Shown: in pieces, positions 54,681 through 62,955 of the stretch | Position numbering within the stretch: the stretch's first letter is position 1 | Layout: the number at the start of each line of letters is the position of its first letter | DNA from: Alkalicoccus chagannorensis DSM 18086 | Lineage (GTDB): Bacteria > Bacillota > Bacilli > Bacillales > Salisediminibacteriaceae | Direction: 5' to 3' | Assembly: GCF_000429725.1 (NCBI RefSeq) | Contig: NZ_AUCK01000001.1 | Location: forward strand, 372,001-436,000 | Length of the DNA stretch: 64,000 nucleotides | Position numbers and translations under genes: made by a program | Notes under the pieces: generated by a model | Seen by the model: the letters and a program-made list of their open reading frames with translations, nothing else | Told to the model about the DNA's origin: nothing | Database searches by the model: none

Positions 54681-55546
54681 GTTATATCCACCTTATCAGC
54701 CGCATCTCTCTTTTCAGGCTTCCAGAAGGTTAAATCCGGAGCAGTATGAAGAAACCCTTCTTCTTCCAGCATCTGATAAAAGAGTTCCAATCCTTTTCTT
54801 TGTTCTGCAGTGAATCTGTACTGCAGCGTCCGGAAATAACAGCGCCAGAAGTCGAATCCTCCTCCAAACGCTGCATGAGCCCAGCTTGTCAGCTGCTGAA
54901 AATCCTCTGCTTCATTTGATTTCCTGCTTTCCTTAAAAGCTTCATGTATCCGCTCCGTAGATGACGGGTGCCTGGCTGCCGCAGCAGAACGTACAGCAAA
55001 AAGCGCATACGTCATCGGAAAACCGGTGAAAGTTTTCCATTCCCAGCCCAAATCATACTGATACATCTTCTCCTCTGTCTGAAAGGATGCCTGAATAGCG
55101 TCATCTCCTATCAGGAGACAGGCATCACACTCGGAGAGCATCTGTTCCAGATCCGGCTCCATCACCCGATAGTACGGCTGCACACCGTATGACCGCTGCA
55201 GGATCAGCTTGAGAAGATGAACCGATGTTGCAGAACTGGCTGTCAGGGCAACATTTCTGCCCTCCAGCTCCTCAGCGGCAAACCGGCTGAACAGGTAGAT
55301 CGAGCCGACAGCACCATCAGAAGCAACCGAAAGCTCCGGAAGCAGCATATACTCTTCTGCATGACGGGCATACTCAAAAGAGCTGATGCCCCCGACATCC
55401 ACTGTGCCCTGAGCCATTCGCTCATTCAGCTGGGAAGGAACCGCAGTGGAAAAAGAAAATCCTTCATCCTCCAGCGCTTGCTTCGGCAGCTTGGAGAACA
55501 TCGGCTGTATATTTGTATATTTTATTTCACCCACATGAAGAGCCAT
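54677..55546 (-). CDS. mqnA: Chorismate dehydratase MqnA (futalosine pathway)
   Basis: 289 aa with the periplasmic-binding-protein-like fold of the MqnA/MqnD group. N-terminal VGEIKYTNIQPMFSKLP, VDVGGISSFEYARHAEEY, LTASSATSVHLLKLIL and LLIGDDAIQ match. MqnA dehydrates chorismate to 3-enolpyruvylbenzoate, the first futalosine-route step to menaquinone. AAGGAGG precedes ATG 55546. B. subtilis lacks this gene here and uses the classical MenFDHCEB route. Confidence 0.88.
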   Translation of the reverse strand: MALHVGEIKYTNIQPMFSKLPKQALEDEGFSFSTAVPSQLNERMAQGTVDVGGISSFEYARHAEEYMLLPELSVASDGAVGSIYLFSRFAAEELEGRNVALTASSATSVHLLKLILQRSYGVQPYYRVMEPDLEQMLSECDACLLIGDDAIQASFQTEEKMYQYDLGWEWKTFTGFPMTYALFAVRSAAAARHPSSTERIHEAFKESRKSNEAEDFQQLTSWAHAAFGGGFDFWRCYFRTLQYRFTAEQRKGLELFYQMLEEEGFLHTAPDLTFWKPEKRDAADKVDIT

Positions 55547-55564
55547 GCGAGCAGCCTCCTTTAT

Positions 55565-56428
55565 TTACATCCATAAATCTCCGATCGCAAAGGTCAGCAT
55601 CGTGATGCTGATGATCCCGTTCATCGTAAAAAAAGCAACGTTCACTTTAGAGAGATCGTGAGGTTTAACGAGCGTATGTTCATACACCATGATCGCACCG
55701 ACAATCAAAACGCCAGCTCCAAACAACCAGCTGAGAGGAGTAATAAAGACAAGCGCCGTCATCGAAGCGAAACTGACAAGATGGAACATTCTTGCAAACG
55801 TGAGCGCAGGGGCAATGCCAAACCGGCTCGGTATTGAATGCAGATTCACTTCCCGGTCATACTCGGCATCCTGTGTTGCATAGATAACATCAAAACCTGC
55901 GGTCCATAGTGCCACAGCAGTGAAAAGGACGAACGCCTCCCAATTTAATGAGCCTGCCGCGCCGACCCATCCTCCGAGCGGGGCCAGGCCGATGGTACAC
56001 CCGAGAAAAACGTGACAGGCCCATGTGAAGCGTTTCGTATAGGAATAGAAGACAAGGAAAAACACGGCGGCAGGAAGAAGGTACACAGCCAGCATGTTCA
56101 GCTGAAAGGCTGCAAAAATTAAGACGGCAAACGATACGATGATAAACAGCATCGTTTCAGCGATGGACAGCAGTCCTGCCGGTATAGCTCTGCCAGCCGT
56201 GCGCGGATTCTCCTTGTCGATCCGGGCATCAATCACTCGGTTTAACGACATCGCGGCGCTTCTCGCACCAACCATCGCCACCGTAATCCAAAGCAGATCC
56301 ATCCATGCAGGCCACGTGCCGAGAATAGACCAGCTCCCGAGAAGCGCCCCTAAAAAGGCAAAAGGCAGCGCGAAAACCGTATGTTCAAATTTTATCATTT
56401 CAAGAATAATTTTTGTTTTACGAAGCAT
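55565..56428 (-). CDS. mqnP: UbiA-family prenyltransferase, probable MqnP
   Basis: 287 aa with eight to nine membrane helices. The two Asp motifs are NRVIDARIDKENPRTAGRAIP and YATQDAEYDREVNLHSIPSRFG. This pattern is typical of the UbiA-like MqnP group rather than MenA. It would attach the polyprenyl tail to the futalosine-route naphthoate. It lies between menG and mqnA, which supports the assignment. Confidence 0.87.
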   Translation of the reverse strand: MLRKTKIILEMIKFEHTVFALPFAFLGALLGSWSILGTWPAWMDLLWITVAMVGARSAAMSLNRVIDARIDKENPRTAGRAIPAGLLSIAETMLFIIVSFAVLIFAAFQLNMLAVYLLPAAVFFLVFYSYTKRFTWACHVFLGCTIGLAPLGGWVGAAGSLNWEAFVLFTAVALWTAGFDVIYATQDAEYDREVNLHSIPSRFGIAPALTFARMFHLVSFASMTALVFITPLSWLFGAGVLIVGAIMVYEHTLVKPHDLSKVNVAFFTMNGIISITMLTFAIGDLWM

Positions 56429-56431
56429 CTC

Positions 56432-57148
56432 TTACTCTCCCCCAGGTTTGACAGCAAAGTGGGCCGCTGCCGCACCAAGCGCATATGCTTTTACACGGAC
56501 TTTCGTAAACCCTGCCTGAAAGAAGCAGCGGACCAGCCCCCTTCTTCCGGGGAATGCTTTGGTTGACTCCTGAAGCCAGGAATACTGTTCATAGCTGTCC
56601 GCAAACAACCGGCCCATCATCGGCATAACCGTAGAAAAATAGAACCAGTACATCTGTTTAATGACAGGCAGCGTCGGCTTCGACGTATCCAGACATACAA
56701 CAAGGCCGCCAGGTTTGGCGACCCGATTCATTTCTTTAAGCACCTGGACATAGTCGGGGACGTTCCGCAGTCCGAATCCAATAGTGACAAAGTCAAACGA
56801 ATTGTCCTCGAAAGGAAGTTCCATCGCATTTCCCTGTATCAACGATGCTTGAGGGTACCCCTGTATTTTCTTTTCTCCTTCGTTCAGCATGGACCGACTG
56901 AAATCGAGACCGACAACCCGCCCCGTTTCACCGGCTTCATCCGCCAGCTGCCTCGTCCAGTCTGCGGTGCCGCAGCAGACGTCCAGGGCTGACGCTCCGG
57001 GAAATACGCTCATTCTTTCCATCGTATCGATCCGCCAGCGTTCATGCCGCTTGAAACTGATCACTGCATTCATACGGTCGTAATGGCCGGAAATCGATTC
57101 GAATACTTCGTGTACACGCTTTTCTTTATTGGTCTGCAACGAACTCAC
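56432..57148 (-). CDS. menG: Demethylmenaquinone methyltransferase
   Basis: 238 aa UbiE/COQ5-type SAM enzyme from GTG at 57148, overlapping the hepS stop. SAM motif LDVCCGTADWTRQLA and VTIGFGLRNVPDYVQVLKEMNRVAKPGG are clear. It adds the last methyl group of menaquinone, common to both menaquinone routes. Confidence 0.95.
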   Translation of the reverse strand: MSSLQTNKEKRVHEVFESISGHYDRMNAVISFKRHERWRIDTMERMSVFPGASALDVCCGTADWTRQLADEAGETGRVVGLDFSRSMLNEGEKKIQGYPQASLIQGNAMELPFEDNSFDFVTIGFGLRNVPDYVQVLKEMNRVAKPGGLVVCLDTSKPTLPVIKQMYWFYFSTVMPMMGRLFADSYEQYSWLQESTKAFPGRRGLVRCFFQAGFTKVRVKAYALGAAAAHFAVKPGGE

Positions 57149-57879
57149 CCACTCCTGTGCTCCACAAGCGTTCTCAGGCGTTCAGCTTCATACATTAGAA
57201 ATCCCGGAACCGATTCACCGGCTTCGGCTGCTTCGCTCTTAAATCGAAAATAGGCAGCGCTGAGCATGTTTTCCCGTTGAGCTGCGACGAGCGGCTGTAC
57301 ATCTTCAAACAGGACGTCGGTAACCTCTCCTGCCGCTGCCTGCAGTAAAAAGAGCTGCCTGATGGCAGGAGCCAGGCTGCTTTGACCACACGATGCAGCC
57401 GTATGAACAGCCAGAGAACTTCTTGCTGTAATATAGTGCGGGAACGCTTCCCGCATACTTGTGCTGTATTTCATTCTCATCTTCGCTTCGTTTATTTCCT
57501 GTACGGATGCCGAAAAAACGCTGATGAAGTCCGGATCGCCGGATTCCGCTAAAATCGTATAATAAAGACTGCTTAAATAGTCTCCGGCAAGCACGGTCAA
57601 CTGACGTTGTTTCCGGTCAGCCTCGTTCGTTACTTCGATGTTCCCGATCTCGTCATGAATATCCATCGCTGTCTGCACAAGAAGAGCAGCAAGGGCTGTC
57701 GATACTCGTTGATCTTCGTTAAGTTGCTTTCCTTCCAGAACGTTTAATAGGACACCCGCCTGCAATGGGTTCAGCACAGGTTCTGGAATGAACCGCTGCA
57801 CATACGGGTGGGTCACCCGATGACGAAATTCGGATGTCAGCCGGTGTAGAGTATGCACGTTATCATAAATTGCGGTCAT
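57145..57879 (-). CDS. hepS: Heptaprenyl diphosphate synthase component I (HepS)
   Basis: 244 aa helical, low-similarity regulatory subunit that pairs with HepT. Recognised by position after mtrB and by phrases such as LTVLAGDYLSSLYYTILAESG and EINEAKMRMKYS. It has no Asp-rich catalytic motif, as expected. It is first in hepS-menG-mqnP-mqnA-hepT. Confidence 0.9.
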   Translation of the reverse strand: MTAIYDNVHTLHRLTSEFRHRVTHPYVQRFIPEPVLNPLQAGVLLNVLEGKQLNEDQRVSTALAALLVQTAMDIHDEIGNIEVTNEADRKQRQLTVLAGDYLSSLYYTILAESGDPDFISVFSASVQEINEAKMRMKYSTSMREAFPHYITARSSLAVHTAASCGQSSLAPAIRQLFLLQAAAGEVTDVLFEDVQPLVAAQRENMLSAAYFRFKSEAAEAGESVPGFLMYEAERLRTLVEHRSG

Positions 57880-58011
57880 GTCAGCTTCCTCCAGACTGCC
57901 GGTATTCCCGGGGCCGGGCAGTTTCTTTATCGCTTGTTCAGTATAGCATAACCACGTTCCCTCTAGGAAGGAATCGAAGCAGATTGTCGTGACTCCTCTG
58001 TCCTCCGCTGA

Positions 58012-58236
58012 TTATGCACCGTCATCCGTACTCATCTCTCCATGGGACGTCTGGATGACCGCTTTCCCCCTGATTTTCACGGCTGAGGTATGTTCAGTAA
58101 ATTGAGCAATCATCATCTCGTCGCGGTCCAGTTTCTCCGAATGGTGGAACCGTGTATCCGTCCCCCGTGTCAGTCCGATCACGTTGACACCGTCTTCCAT
58201 GGCTTTGATCACTATATAGTCATTATTCTGGCTCAC
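58012..58236 (-). CDS. mtrB: trp RNA-binding attenuation protein TRAP (MtrB)
   Basis: 74 aa from GTG at 58236, nine bases after AAGGAG; this gives the usual 75-residue length, while ATG at 58266 lies inside folE. The core [45 protein letters not shown] and [10 protein letters not shown] is nearly identical to B. subtilis. RNA-contact residues (K/K/R in EKLDR and KIRGK) are kept. The 11-mer binds (G/U)AG repeats when loaded with tryptophan; a candidate target lies before trpE. Confidence 0.96.
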   Translation of the reverse strand: MSQNNDYIVIKAMEDGVNVIGLTRGTDTRFHHSEKLDRDEMMIAQFTEHTSAVKIRGKAVIQTSHGEMSTDDGA

Positions 58237-58262
58237 AGACAGCCACTCCTTTCCTGCAGCAG

Positions 58263-58838
58263 TCAACGGGCTGTATGTCCGATAAGAGAAAGTACTTCTG
58301 CTCTTGCCGCCTCATTATCTTTAAATGATCCGCGGACAGCCGACGTTACGGTCATGGAACCAGGCTTCTTCACTCCGCGCATCGTCATGCACATGTGTTC
58401 AGCTTCCACAATCACCATAACTCCCCTTGGATCCAGTGTATCAACCATAGAATCAGCAATCGTTGAGGTTATGCGCTCCTGCAGCTGCGGGCGCTTCGTA
58501 ACAGCTTCCACCGCACGCGCCAGCTTGCTCAGTCCGGTGACTTTACCGCCCTGTGGAAGGTAGCCGATGTGGGCCCGGCCGAAAAACGGCACCAGGTGGT
58601 GTTCACACATCGAATAAAACGGGATGTCTTTGACGAGGACCAGCTCTTCATGGTCTTCCCCAAACACTGTGCTGAAATGCTCTTTCGGGTCCTGATGCAG
58701 TCCCTGGAAAACTTCTTCATACATCTTTGCTACCCGTTTCGGCGTATCCTGAAGACCTTCACGGGATGGGTCTTCCCCGACTGCTTCCAGAATCATCGTA
58801 ACCGCCTGCTGAATTTTATCATAGTCAAACTGGCTCAT
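58263..58838 (-). CDS. folE: GTP cyclohydrolase I, FolE (MtrA)
   Basis: 191 aa. Zinc and catalytic residues appear in [21 protein letters not shown] and [11 protein letters not shown]. It makes dihydroneopterin triphosphate for folate. The ATG at 58838 follows GGAGG by eight bases. It forms the mtrAB pair with mtrB, 26 bp downstream. Confidence 0.96.
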   Translation of the reverse strand: MSQFDYDKIQQAVTMILEAVGEDPSREGLQDTPKRVAKMYEEVFQGLHQDPKEHFSTVFGEDHEELVLVKDIPFYSMCEHHLVPFFGRAHIGYLPQGGKVTGLSKLARAVEAVTKRPQLQERITSTIADSMVDTLDPRGVMVIVEAEHMCMTMRGVKKPGSMTVTSAVRGSFKDNEAARAEVLSLIGHTAR

Positions 58839-58885
58839 AGTTTTCAGCCTCCATCGTGGATGTAATTTAGTTTTGTGTCTTTTTG

Positions 58886-58915
58886 AGCATAGCACAACCA
58901 AAAGTGCGCGTACAA
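58886..58915 (-). promoter_or_regulatory. Possible sigma-A promoter of folE-mtrB
   Basis: On the minus strand, -35 TTGTAC (58915-58910), an 18-bp spacer and -10 TATGCT (58891-58886) lie about 48 bp before the folE start. Confidence 0.35.
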
Positions 58916-59227
58916 CAAATCAGCACGGCCGGGATCAAGCTGAAGACCCCTTTCATAAAAGCAGGAAAAGCACGACCATAACCTACTAAAGGCAGCTGCG
59001 CTTCGTTGAACGACACATCCTTCCAGCAAAGCGATTCCCGTGAAAACGCGAGCACTTGTTCCAGTGCAGAATAAGCAGTAACAAAAAGAGCAGAAGCCCC
59101 CTGCCGGAAAATGAACTGCGTTTCTGTTGATGACAAAACAAAAATAGACTGCTTTCTTCTCATGCAGCGGACACAGCCCCCGCCTCCCCCTTTATAAAAA
59201 CGTATCCATTTCCCTCACATAAAAGAA
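58916..59227. other. Spacer between hbs and folE, no credible gene
   Basis: One 98-codon open frame crosses this stretch on the minus strand, but it has no ribosome site and an odd composition. No repeat match was firm enough to report. Only the hbs terminator at its right edge is clear. Confidence 0.5.
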
Positions 59228-59252
59228 AACCCGACAGAGTTTCTGCCGGGTT
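59228..59252 (-). terminator. Terminator of hbs
   Basis: Arms AACCCGACAG and CTGCCGGGTT pair with one mismatch around AGTTT. On the minus strand the stem is followed by TTTTCTTTT, 28 bp after the hbs stop. Confidence 0.85.
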
Positions 59253-59279
59253 CTTTATTACATAAGGAAACTTATGTAA

Positions 59280-59552
59280 TTACTTTACAGCGTCTTTCAG
59301 AGCTTTACCTGGTTTAAATGCAGGGACATTGCTCGCAGGGATTTCAATCTCTTCCCCTGTCTGAGGATTACGGCCTTTACGTGCAGCCCGCTCACGGACC
59401 TCAAAGTTACCGAAACCAATCAGCTGAACCTTCTCTTCTTTCTGGAGAGATTCTGTGATAATGTCAAATACCGCATCTACAGCGCCAGTCGCATCTTTCT
59501 TGGAAAGATCCGTTTTTTCAGCAACTGCATTGATCAGTTCTGTTTTATTCAT
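59280..59552 (-). CDS. hbs: HU nucleoid protein
   Basis: 90 aa from ATG 59552, seven bases after [46 protein letters not shown] and the DNA-binding arm are near-invariant HU sequence. It bends and compacts DNA. Monocistronic, with a promoter and terminator visible. Confidence 0.97.
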   Translation of the reverse strand: MNKTELINAVAEKTDLSKKDATGAVDAVFDIITESLQKEEKVQLIGFGNFEVRERAARKGRNPQTGEEIEIPASNVPAFKPGKALKDAVK

Positions 59553-59632
59553 GCAATTCACCTCCCTGTAAAGTAATCGTTCATGAAAACTCACTTCCAG
59601 GCTACCCGCTTACACACGGTATAACAAGGCTT

Positions 59633-59661
59633 ATGTTAAACGAAAAAGCCCATGAAATCAA
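59633..59661 (-). promoter_or_regulatory. Probable sigma-A promoter of hbs
   Basis: -35 TTGATT (59661-59656), 17-bp spacer and -10 TAACAT (59638-59633) on the minus strand, with an A/T-rich upstream tract. It gives a leader of about 75 nt. Confidence 0.5.
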
Positions 59662-59967
59662 CATTTTTTCAGGATTTCTTCGATTTTTAATTAAATTCCT
59701 GTTAAATATGGGTAATTCAGGATAGATCGGCTTAACCCGCATCATAGAGCTGTTCTAAAGTAAACCCCTCCGGTGAAATCCAAGTCACCGTGTTTTGAAA
59801 GAAGGATGTACCATATTTTAGGATTCACTTATGTTATTATACACAGCGCAGCCGGTATCAGCCCGCTGCCTTAACCAGAGAAGGTTACGCCGGAAAAAAT
59901 GCAGCCGGCATAGCCTCTATGGTTCACGCAGGCCGAACGGATGACACATTGTGTGCACCTGCTCCTG
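59662..59967. other. Spacer where spoIVA would be expected
   Basis: About 300 bp between the hbs promoter and yphF. In B. subtilis the spoIVA gene, about 1.5 kb, lies here. I see no spoIVA remnant. The A/T-rich right side of the hbs promoter and a small hairpin (CGGTG...CACCG near 59771-59790) are the only structures. Confidence 0.6.
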
Positions 59968-60714
59968 TCATTCAGCAGCTTGGGAAATCTCTTCACCTGA
60001 TTCCTCATCGAAAAAGACAATGTCGCCGCCGCTTTGTTTTTGAGGCATCGAATACGCCGGAACGAAAGGCGCGTGCTCAACGAGAAGCCAGCGGAGATCT
60101 TCGTCATCGATACTGTCAGCTCCGTATTCTTCCACATAATATTCAATATCCAGAGAATAGTCAATGATCACATCCCCCTGCGTCGTATACAGGAGCGGAA
60201 GCCGATGGTCAGGGTGAAACGGACTTGCTACTGTTGGTGGCTCCTCATACCCGAGTGCATCGAAATCAAGGAGCAGCAGTTCGTTCCCTACGATTTCATC
60301 AACTGGGGCATAGTCGTGCTGAGCCCGATAATCGTGGATATTTCGTTCCAATTCCTGGATGGTGCTGGTCGTTCCAAGATCAATGAGGCCTGCCTGCGGC
60401 TCTTCTTCCACATGCGTCAGCACATACAGGTAGTCTCCACCATTCTCAAACGCATTTCCCGGTGGTTCACTCATATAGGATGGAACAATTTGTGAAAATT
60501 CGATAGGATACCGCTGGAAAATCGGGGTATCCGCATCTCTTGTGGCGATTGGAAGCACTCCACGGTTTTCATGGAACTGGTCAACAGCTGATTGTACTCG
60601 GTCGAGCTGTTCCTGATTCGGTCCATGATTACGGCTTCGTTCTTCCTGAGGATACATGCATCCTGTAAGAAGAAGGACAGCAGCAAGCAGTGAAGCGGAC
60701 GGCAGGACTTTCAT
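59968..60714 (-). CDS. yphF: YphF-like lipoprotein
   Basis: 248 aa with signal peptide and lipobox LLTGC (C19). The mature part has LDRVQSAVDQFHENRGVLPI and FSQIVPSYMSEPPGNAFENGGDYLYVL, typical of YphF. It is expected on the outer membrane face. The function is unknown. It lies 26 bp after yphE, keeping the B. subtilis yphE-yphF order. Confidence 0.88.
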   Translation of the reverse strand: MKVLPSASLLAAVLLLTGCMYPQEERSRNHGPNQEQLDRVQSAVDQFHENRGVLPIATRDADTPIFQRYPIEFSQIVPSYMSEPPGNAFENGGDYLYVLTHVEEEPQAGLIDLGTTSTIQELERNIHDYRAQHDYAPVDEIVGNELLLLDFDALGYEEPPTVASPFHPDHRLPLLYTTQGDVIIDYSLDIEYYVEEYGADSIDDEDLRWLLVEHAPFVPAYSMPQKQSGGDIVFFDEESGEEISQAAE

Positions 60715-60740
60715 AACTCATCCCTCTGCTTTCTGAAATT

Positions 60741-60944
60741 TTATTCCGGCACCGGACCACTGAAGGTCACCAATATGACAATCAATCCGGAGACGACAAT
60801 GCAGACGAAACTTAAAGACAGCAGTGTATATCGAAAAAAACCTGTCAATTTTTCTTTCGTGAATATAGTAATAACTACGGAGAGAAACATTAGTCCCATC
60901 GCAATAAAGGAAATCCACATTTTGAGTAATGGATCTTCAAACAT
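60741..60944 (-). CDS. yphE: YphE family small membrane protein (DUF2768)
   Basis: 67 aa with two membrane helices (LLKMWISFIAMGLMFLSVVI and LLSLSFVCIVVSGLIVILV). The ATG at 60944 lies nine bases after AAGGGGGG; ATG 60953 abuts that site. The function is unknown. Conserved between gpsA and yphF. Confidence 0.88.
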   Translation of the reverse strand: MFEDPLLKMWISFIAMGLMFLSVVITIFTKEKLTGFFRYTLLSLSFVCIVVSGLIVILVTFSGPVPE

Positions 60945-61155
60945 GTTGTTCATCCCCCCTTCTCGAGCTGTTTGCGCCGCAATTATAGCATATCAGCGCA
61001 GCGGAACGCATGTTCAAACACACTTTGGTATGAAGGAAGCGAGCCTCTTCTGACGAATTGTCACGATTTGTTCATAAAGAAGCATCCTGCCGACGAGGAA
61101 AACAGCGCCCACGCGTGTTTTCAGTCCATGCGGGAACAAGCACGTCTCCACGGAA

Positions 61156-61190
61156 ACCATCGCGCCGGAAGAGACTCCCGGCGCGATGGT
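61156..61190 (-). terminator. Hairpin ending the plsY-gpsA unit
   Basis: Perfect 13-bp stem ACCATCGCGCCGG / CCGGCGCGATGGT with a nine-base loop, 54 bp after the gpsA stop. The T-run after it on the minus strand is short, so termination may be partial. Confidence 0.65.
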
Positions 61191-61243
61191 TCCTGCTTAT
61201 CTTCTTTTGATCCAGCGCCGAATCCGGAGCGGCGTTATCGCAT

Positions 61244-62299
61244 TTATGGTTCAAAATGGTCGAGCGGATCATCTTCCATAACGGCAGGACGACCGAGCAT
61301 AAGCCCTTCTGCCTCCCGTTTTTTCACTCTTCCCATCAGCGCCTCCACGGCTTCTTTTACATCTTTTCGATGAAACAGAACCTGATGGAGCTCTTCGGTG
61401 ATCGGCATCTCGACCTGCAGTTTTTCTGCAAGCTGCGCCGCTGCTTTTGTCGTTCTCATCCCTTCAACAACCATTCCCATTTCCGACTCGACCGCGTCCA
61501 CGGAGTATCCTTTGCCAATCATGTTCCCAGCTCTCCAATTCCGGCTGTGGACGGAGGTGCATGTAACAATTAAATCTCCCAGTCCGGACAAGCCGGAAAA
61601 GGTCAGCGGATCTGCTCCCATGCGTGTTCCGATCCGCGATATCTCCGCGAGCCCTCTCGTCATTAATGCCGCACGCGCGTTATCGCCGAAACCGAGCCCG
61701 TGGGTCATGCCGGAGCCGATCGCGATGATGTTTTTCAACGCACCACCGATTTCAACGCCGATCAGATCCGGGTTCGTATAGACACGGAAGGCCTGATTCA
61801 TGAACAGATCCTGGACCGCCTCGGCTGCTTCCATGTGAAGCGAGGACGCTGTAACCGTCGTCGGCTGCTGCTGCCAGACTTCCTCTGCATGACTCGGTCC
61901 GCTGAGGCAGGCGATCATGTGGTCCGGAGCATACTCATGGATAATCTGGGAAATCCGCAGGTGGGACCCTGGTTCGATTCCTTTACTGGCGTGAATGAGC
62001 AGGGCATCCGGTTCTAGATAAGGGCGCATGCGCTCCATCACATCCCGTATCGCTTTCGTCGGGACGACAAGAACGATATGCGATGCTCCGGATACCGCCT
62101 CTTCTATAGAGGCAGTTGGATGAATGTGGCTCCCAAGAGGTGCTCCCTTCAAATATTTCGGGTTTTCTCTTGTTCGTTTCATCGTTTCAGCATGATCTTC
62201 TGATCTCGTCCATAACCTTACTTCACGATTGTTGTCATGCAGGACACTAGCCAGAGCTGTTCCCCAGCTGCCTGAACCGATTACCGCAGTGCTGCTCAT
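61244..62299 (-). CDS. gpsA: Glycerol-3-phosphate dehydrogenase [NAD(P)+]
   Basis: 351 aa. NAD site AVIGSGSWGTALASVL, SKGIEPGS, SGPSHAEEV and the catalytic lysine region GVEIGGALKNIIAIGSGM are intact. It supplies sn-glycerol-3-phosphate for PlsY, encoded 23 bp upstream. GGAGGAA lies just before the ATG. Confidence 0.97.
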   Translation of the reverse strand: MSSTAVIGSGSWGTALASVLHDNNREVRLWTRSEDHAETMKRTRENPKYLKGAPLGSHIHPTASIEEAVSGASHIVLVVPTKAIRDVMERMRPYLEPDALLIHASKGIEPGSHLRISQIIHEYAPDHMIACLSGPSHAEEVWQQQPTTVTASSLHMEAAEAVQDLFMNQAFRVYTNPDLIGVEIGGALKNIIAIGSGMTHGLGFGDNARAALMTRGLAEISRIGTRMGADPLTFSGLSGLGDLIVTCTSVHSRNWRAGNMIGKGYSVDAVESEMGMVVEGMRTTKAAAQLAEKLQVEMPITEELHQVLFHRKDVKEAVEALMGRVKKREAEGLMLGRPAVMEDDPLDHFEP

Positions 62300-62322
62300 G
62301 ATTATTCCTCCTCCGGTCTGCT

Positions 62323-62919
62323 TTACTGTCCGAGTTTACTCTCCGTTCGGCTCCGTAACCTTTCGATATTGCTTCGATGCTTCCAGATGGATAAAACCGC
62401 AAGCAGGACGACAACGGAAGTGTATTCCCATGGGTATAGATGCCAGAAAGACGACGTCAAGGTGATGACGGCCGTTCCTGATACAAAGATCAAGGATCCC
62501 AGCGACACATAGCGGGTAATAATGATAGAAATTATAGCTGTAATGCCTGCCGCAAGAGCCGGCAGGAATACTAGTGTCGCTAATACACCAATGGTCGTCG
62601 CAACGCCTTTACCGCCGCGGAAACCGAAATAAACAGGCCAGTTGTGCCCAATCACAGCGGCCGCACCTGCAGCTGCTCCGGCCAGTGGGTCGCCTCCTGT
62701 CATGGACCAGCCGATCCAGACAGCGCCGATACCTTTCGCACAGTCCAGAAGCAGCACGATGACAGCCGGGCCTTTCCCGAGTACTCTCAGTGTATTCGTG
62801 GCACCGGCATTGCCACTGCCATGCTCGCGAATATCAAGCTTTTTTAACAACTGCCCCATCAAATAGCTGAAGCTGACCGCTCCAAGCAGATAAGATATCA
62901 CGATAGCTGCAATAATCAT
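62323..62919 (-). CDS. plsY: Acyl-phosphate glycerol-3-phosphate acyltransferase PlsY
   Basis: 198 aa with five membrane helices. The three PlsY motifs are GSGNAGATNTLR, NWPVYFGFRGGKGVATTIG and the C-terminal KHRSNIERL. It makes lysophosphatidic acid, using the product of GpsA. AAAGGAGG precedes the ATG. Order der-plsY-gpsA fits Bacillaceae. Confidence 0.96.
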   Translation of the reverse strand: MIIAAIVISYLLGAVSFSYLMGQLLKKLDIREHGSGNAGATNTLRVLGKGPAVIVLLLDCAKGIGAVWIGWSMTGGDPLAGAAAGAAAVIGHNWPVYFGFRGGKGVATTIGVLATLVFLPALAAGITAIISIIITRYVSLGSLIFVSGTAVITLTSSFWHLYPWEYTSVVVLLAVLSIWKHRSNIERLRSRTESKLGQ

Positions 62920-62955
62920 GCTGATTCCACCTCCTTTCTCTAGTAAAAGGGCTGG

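Noticed and set aside
58867-59163. 98-codon minus-strand open frame between hbs and folE
   Set aside because: No ribosome site or family likeness, and it overlaps the likely folE promoter.
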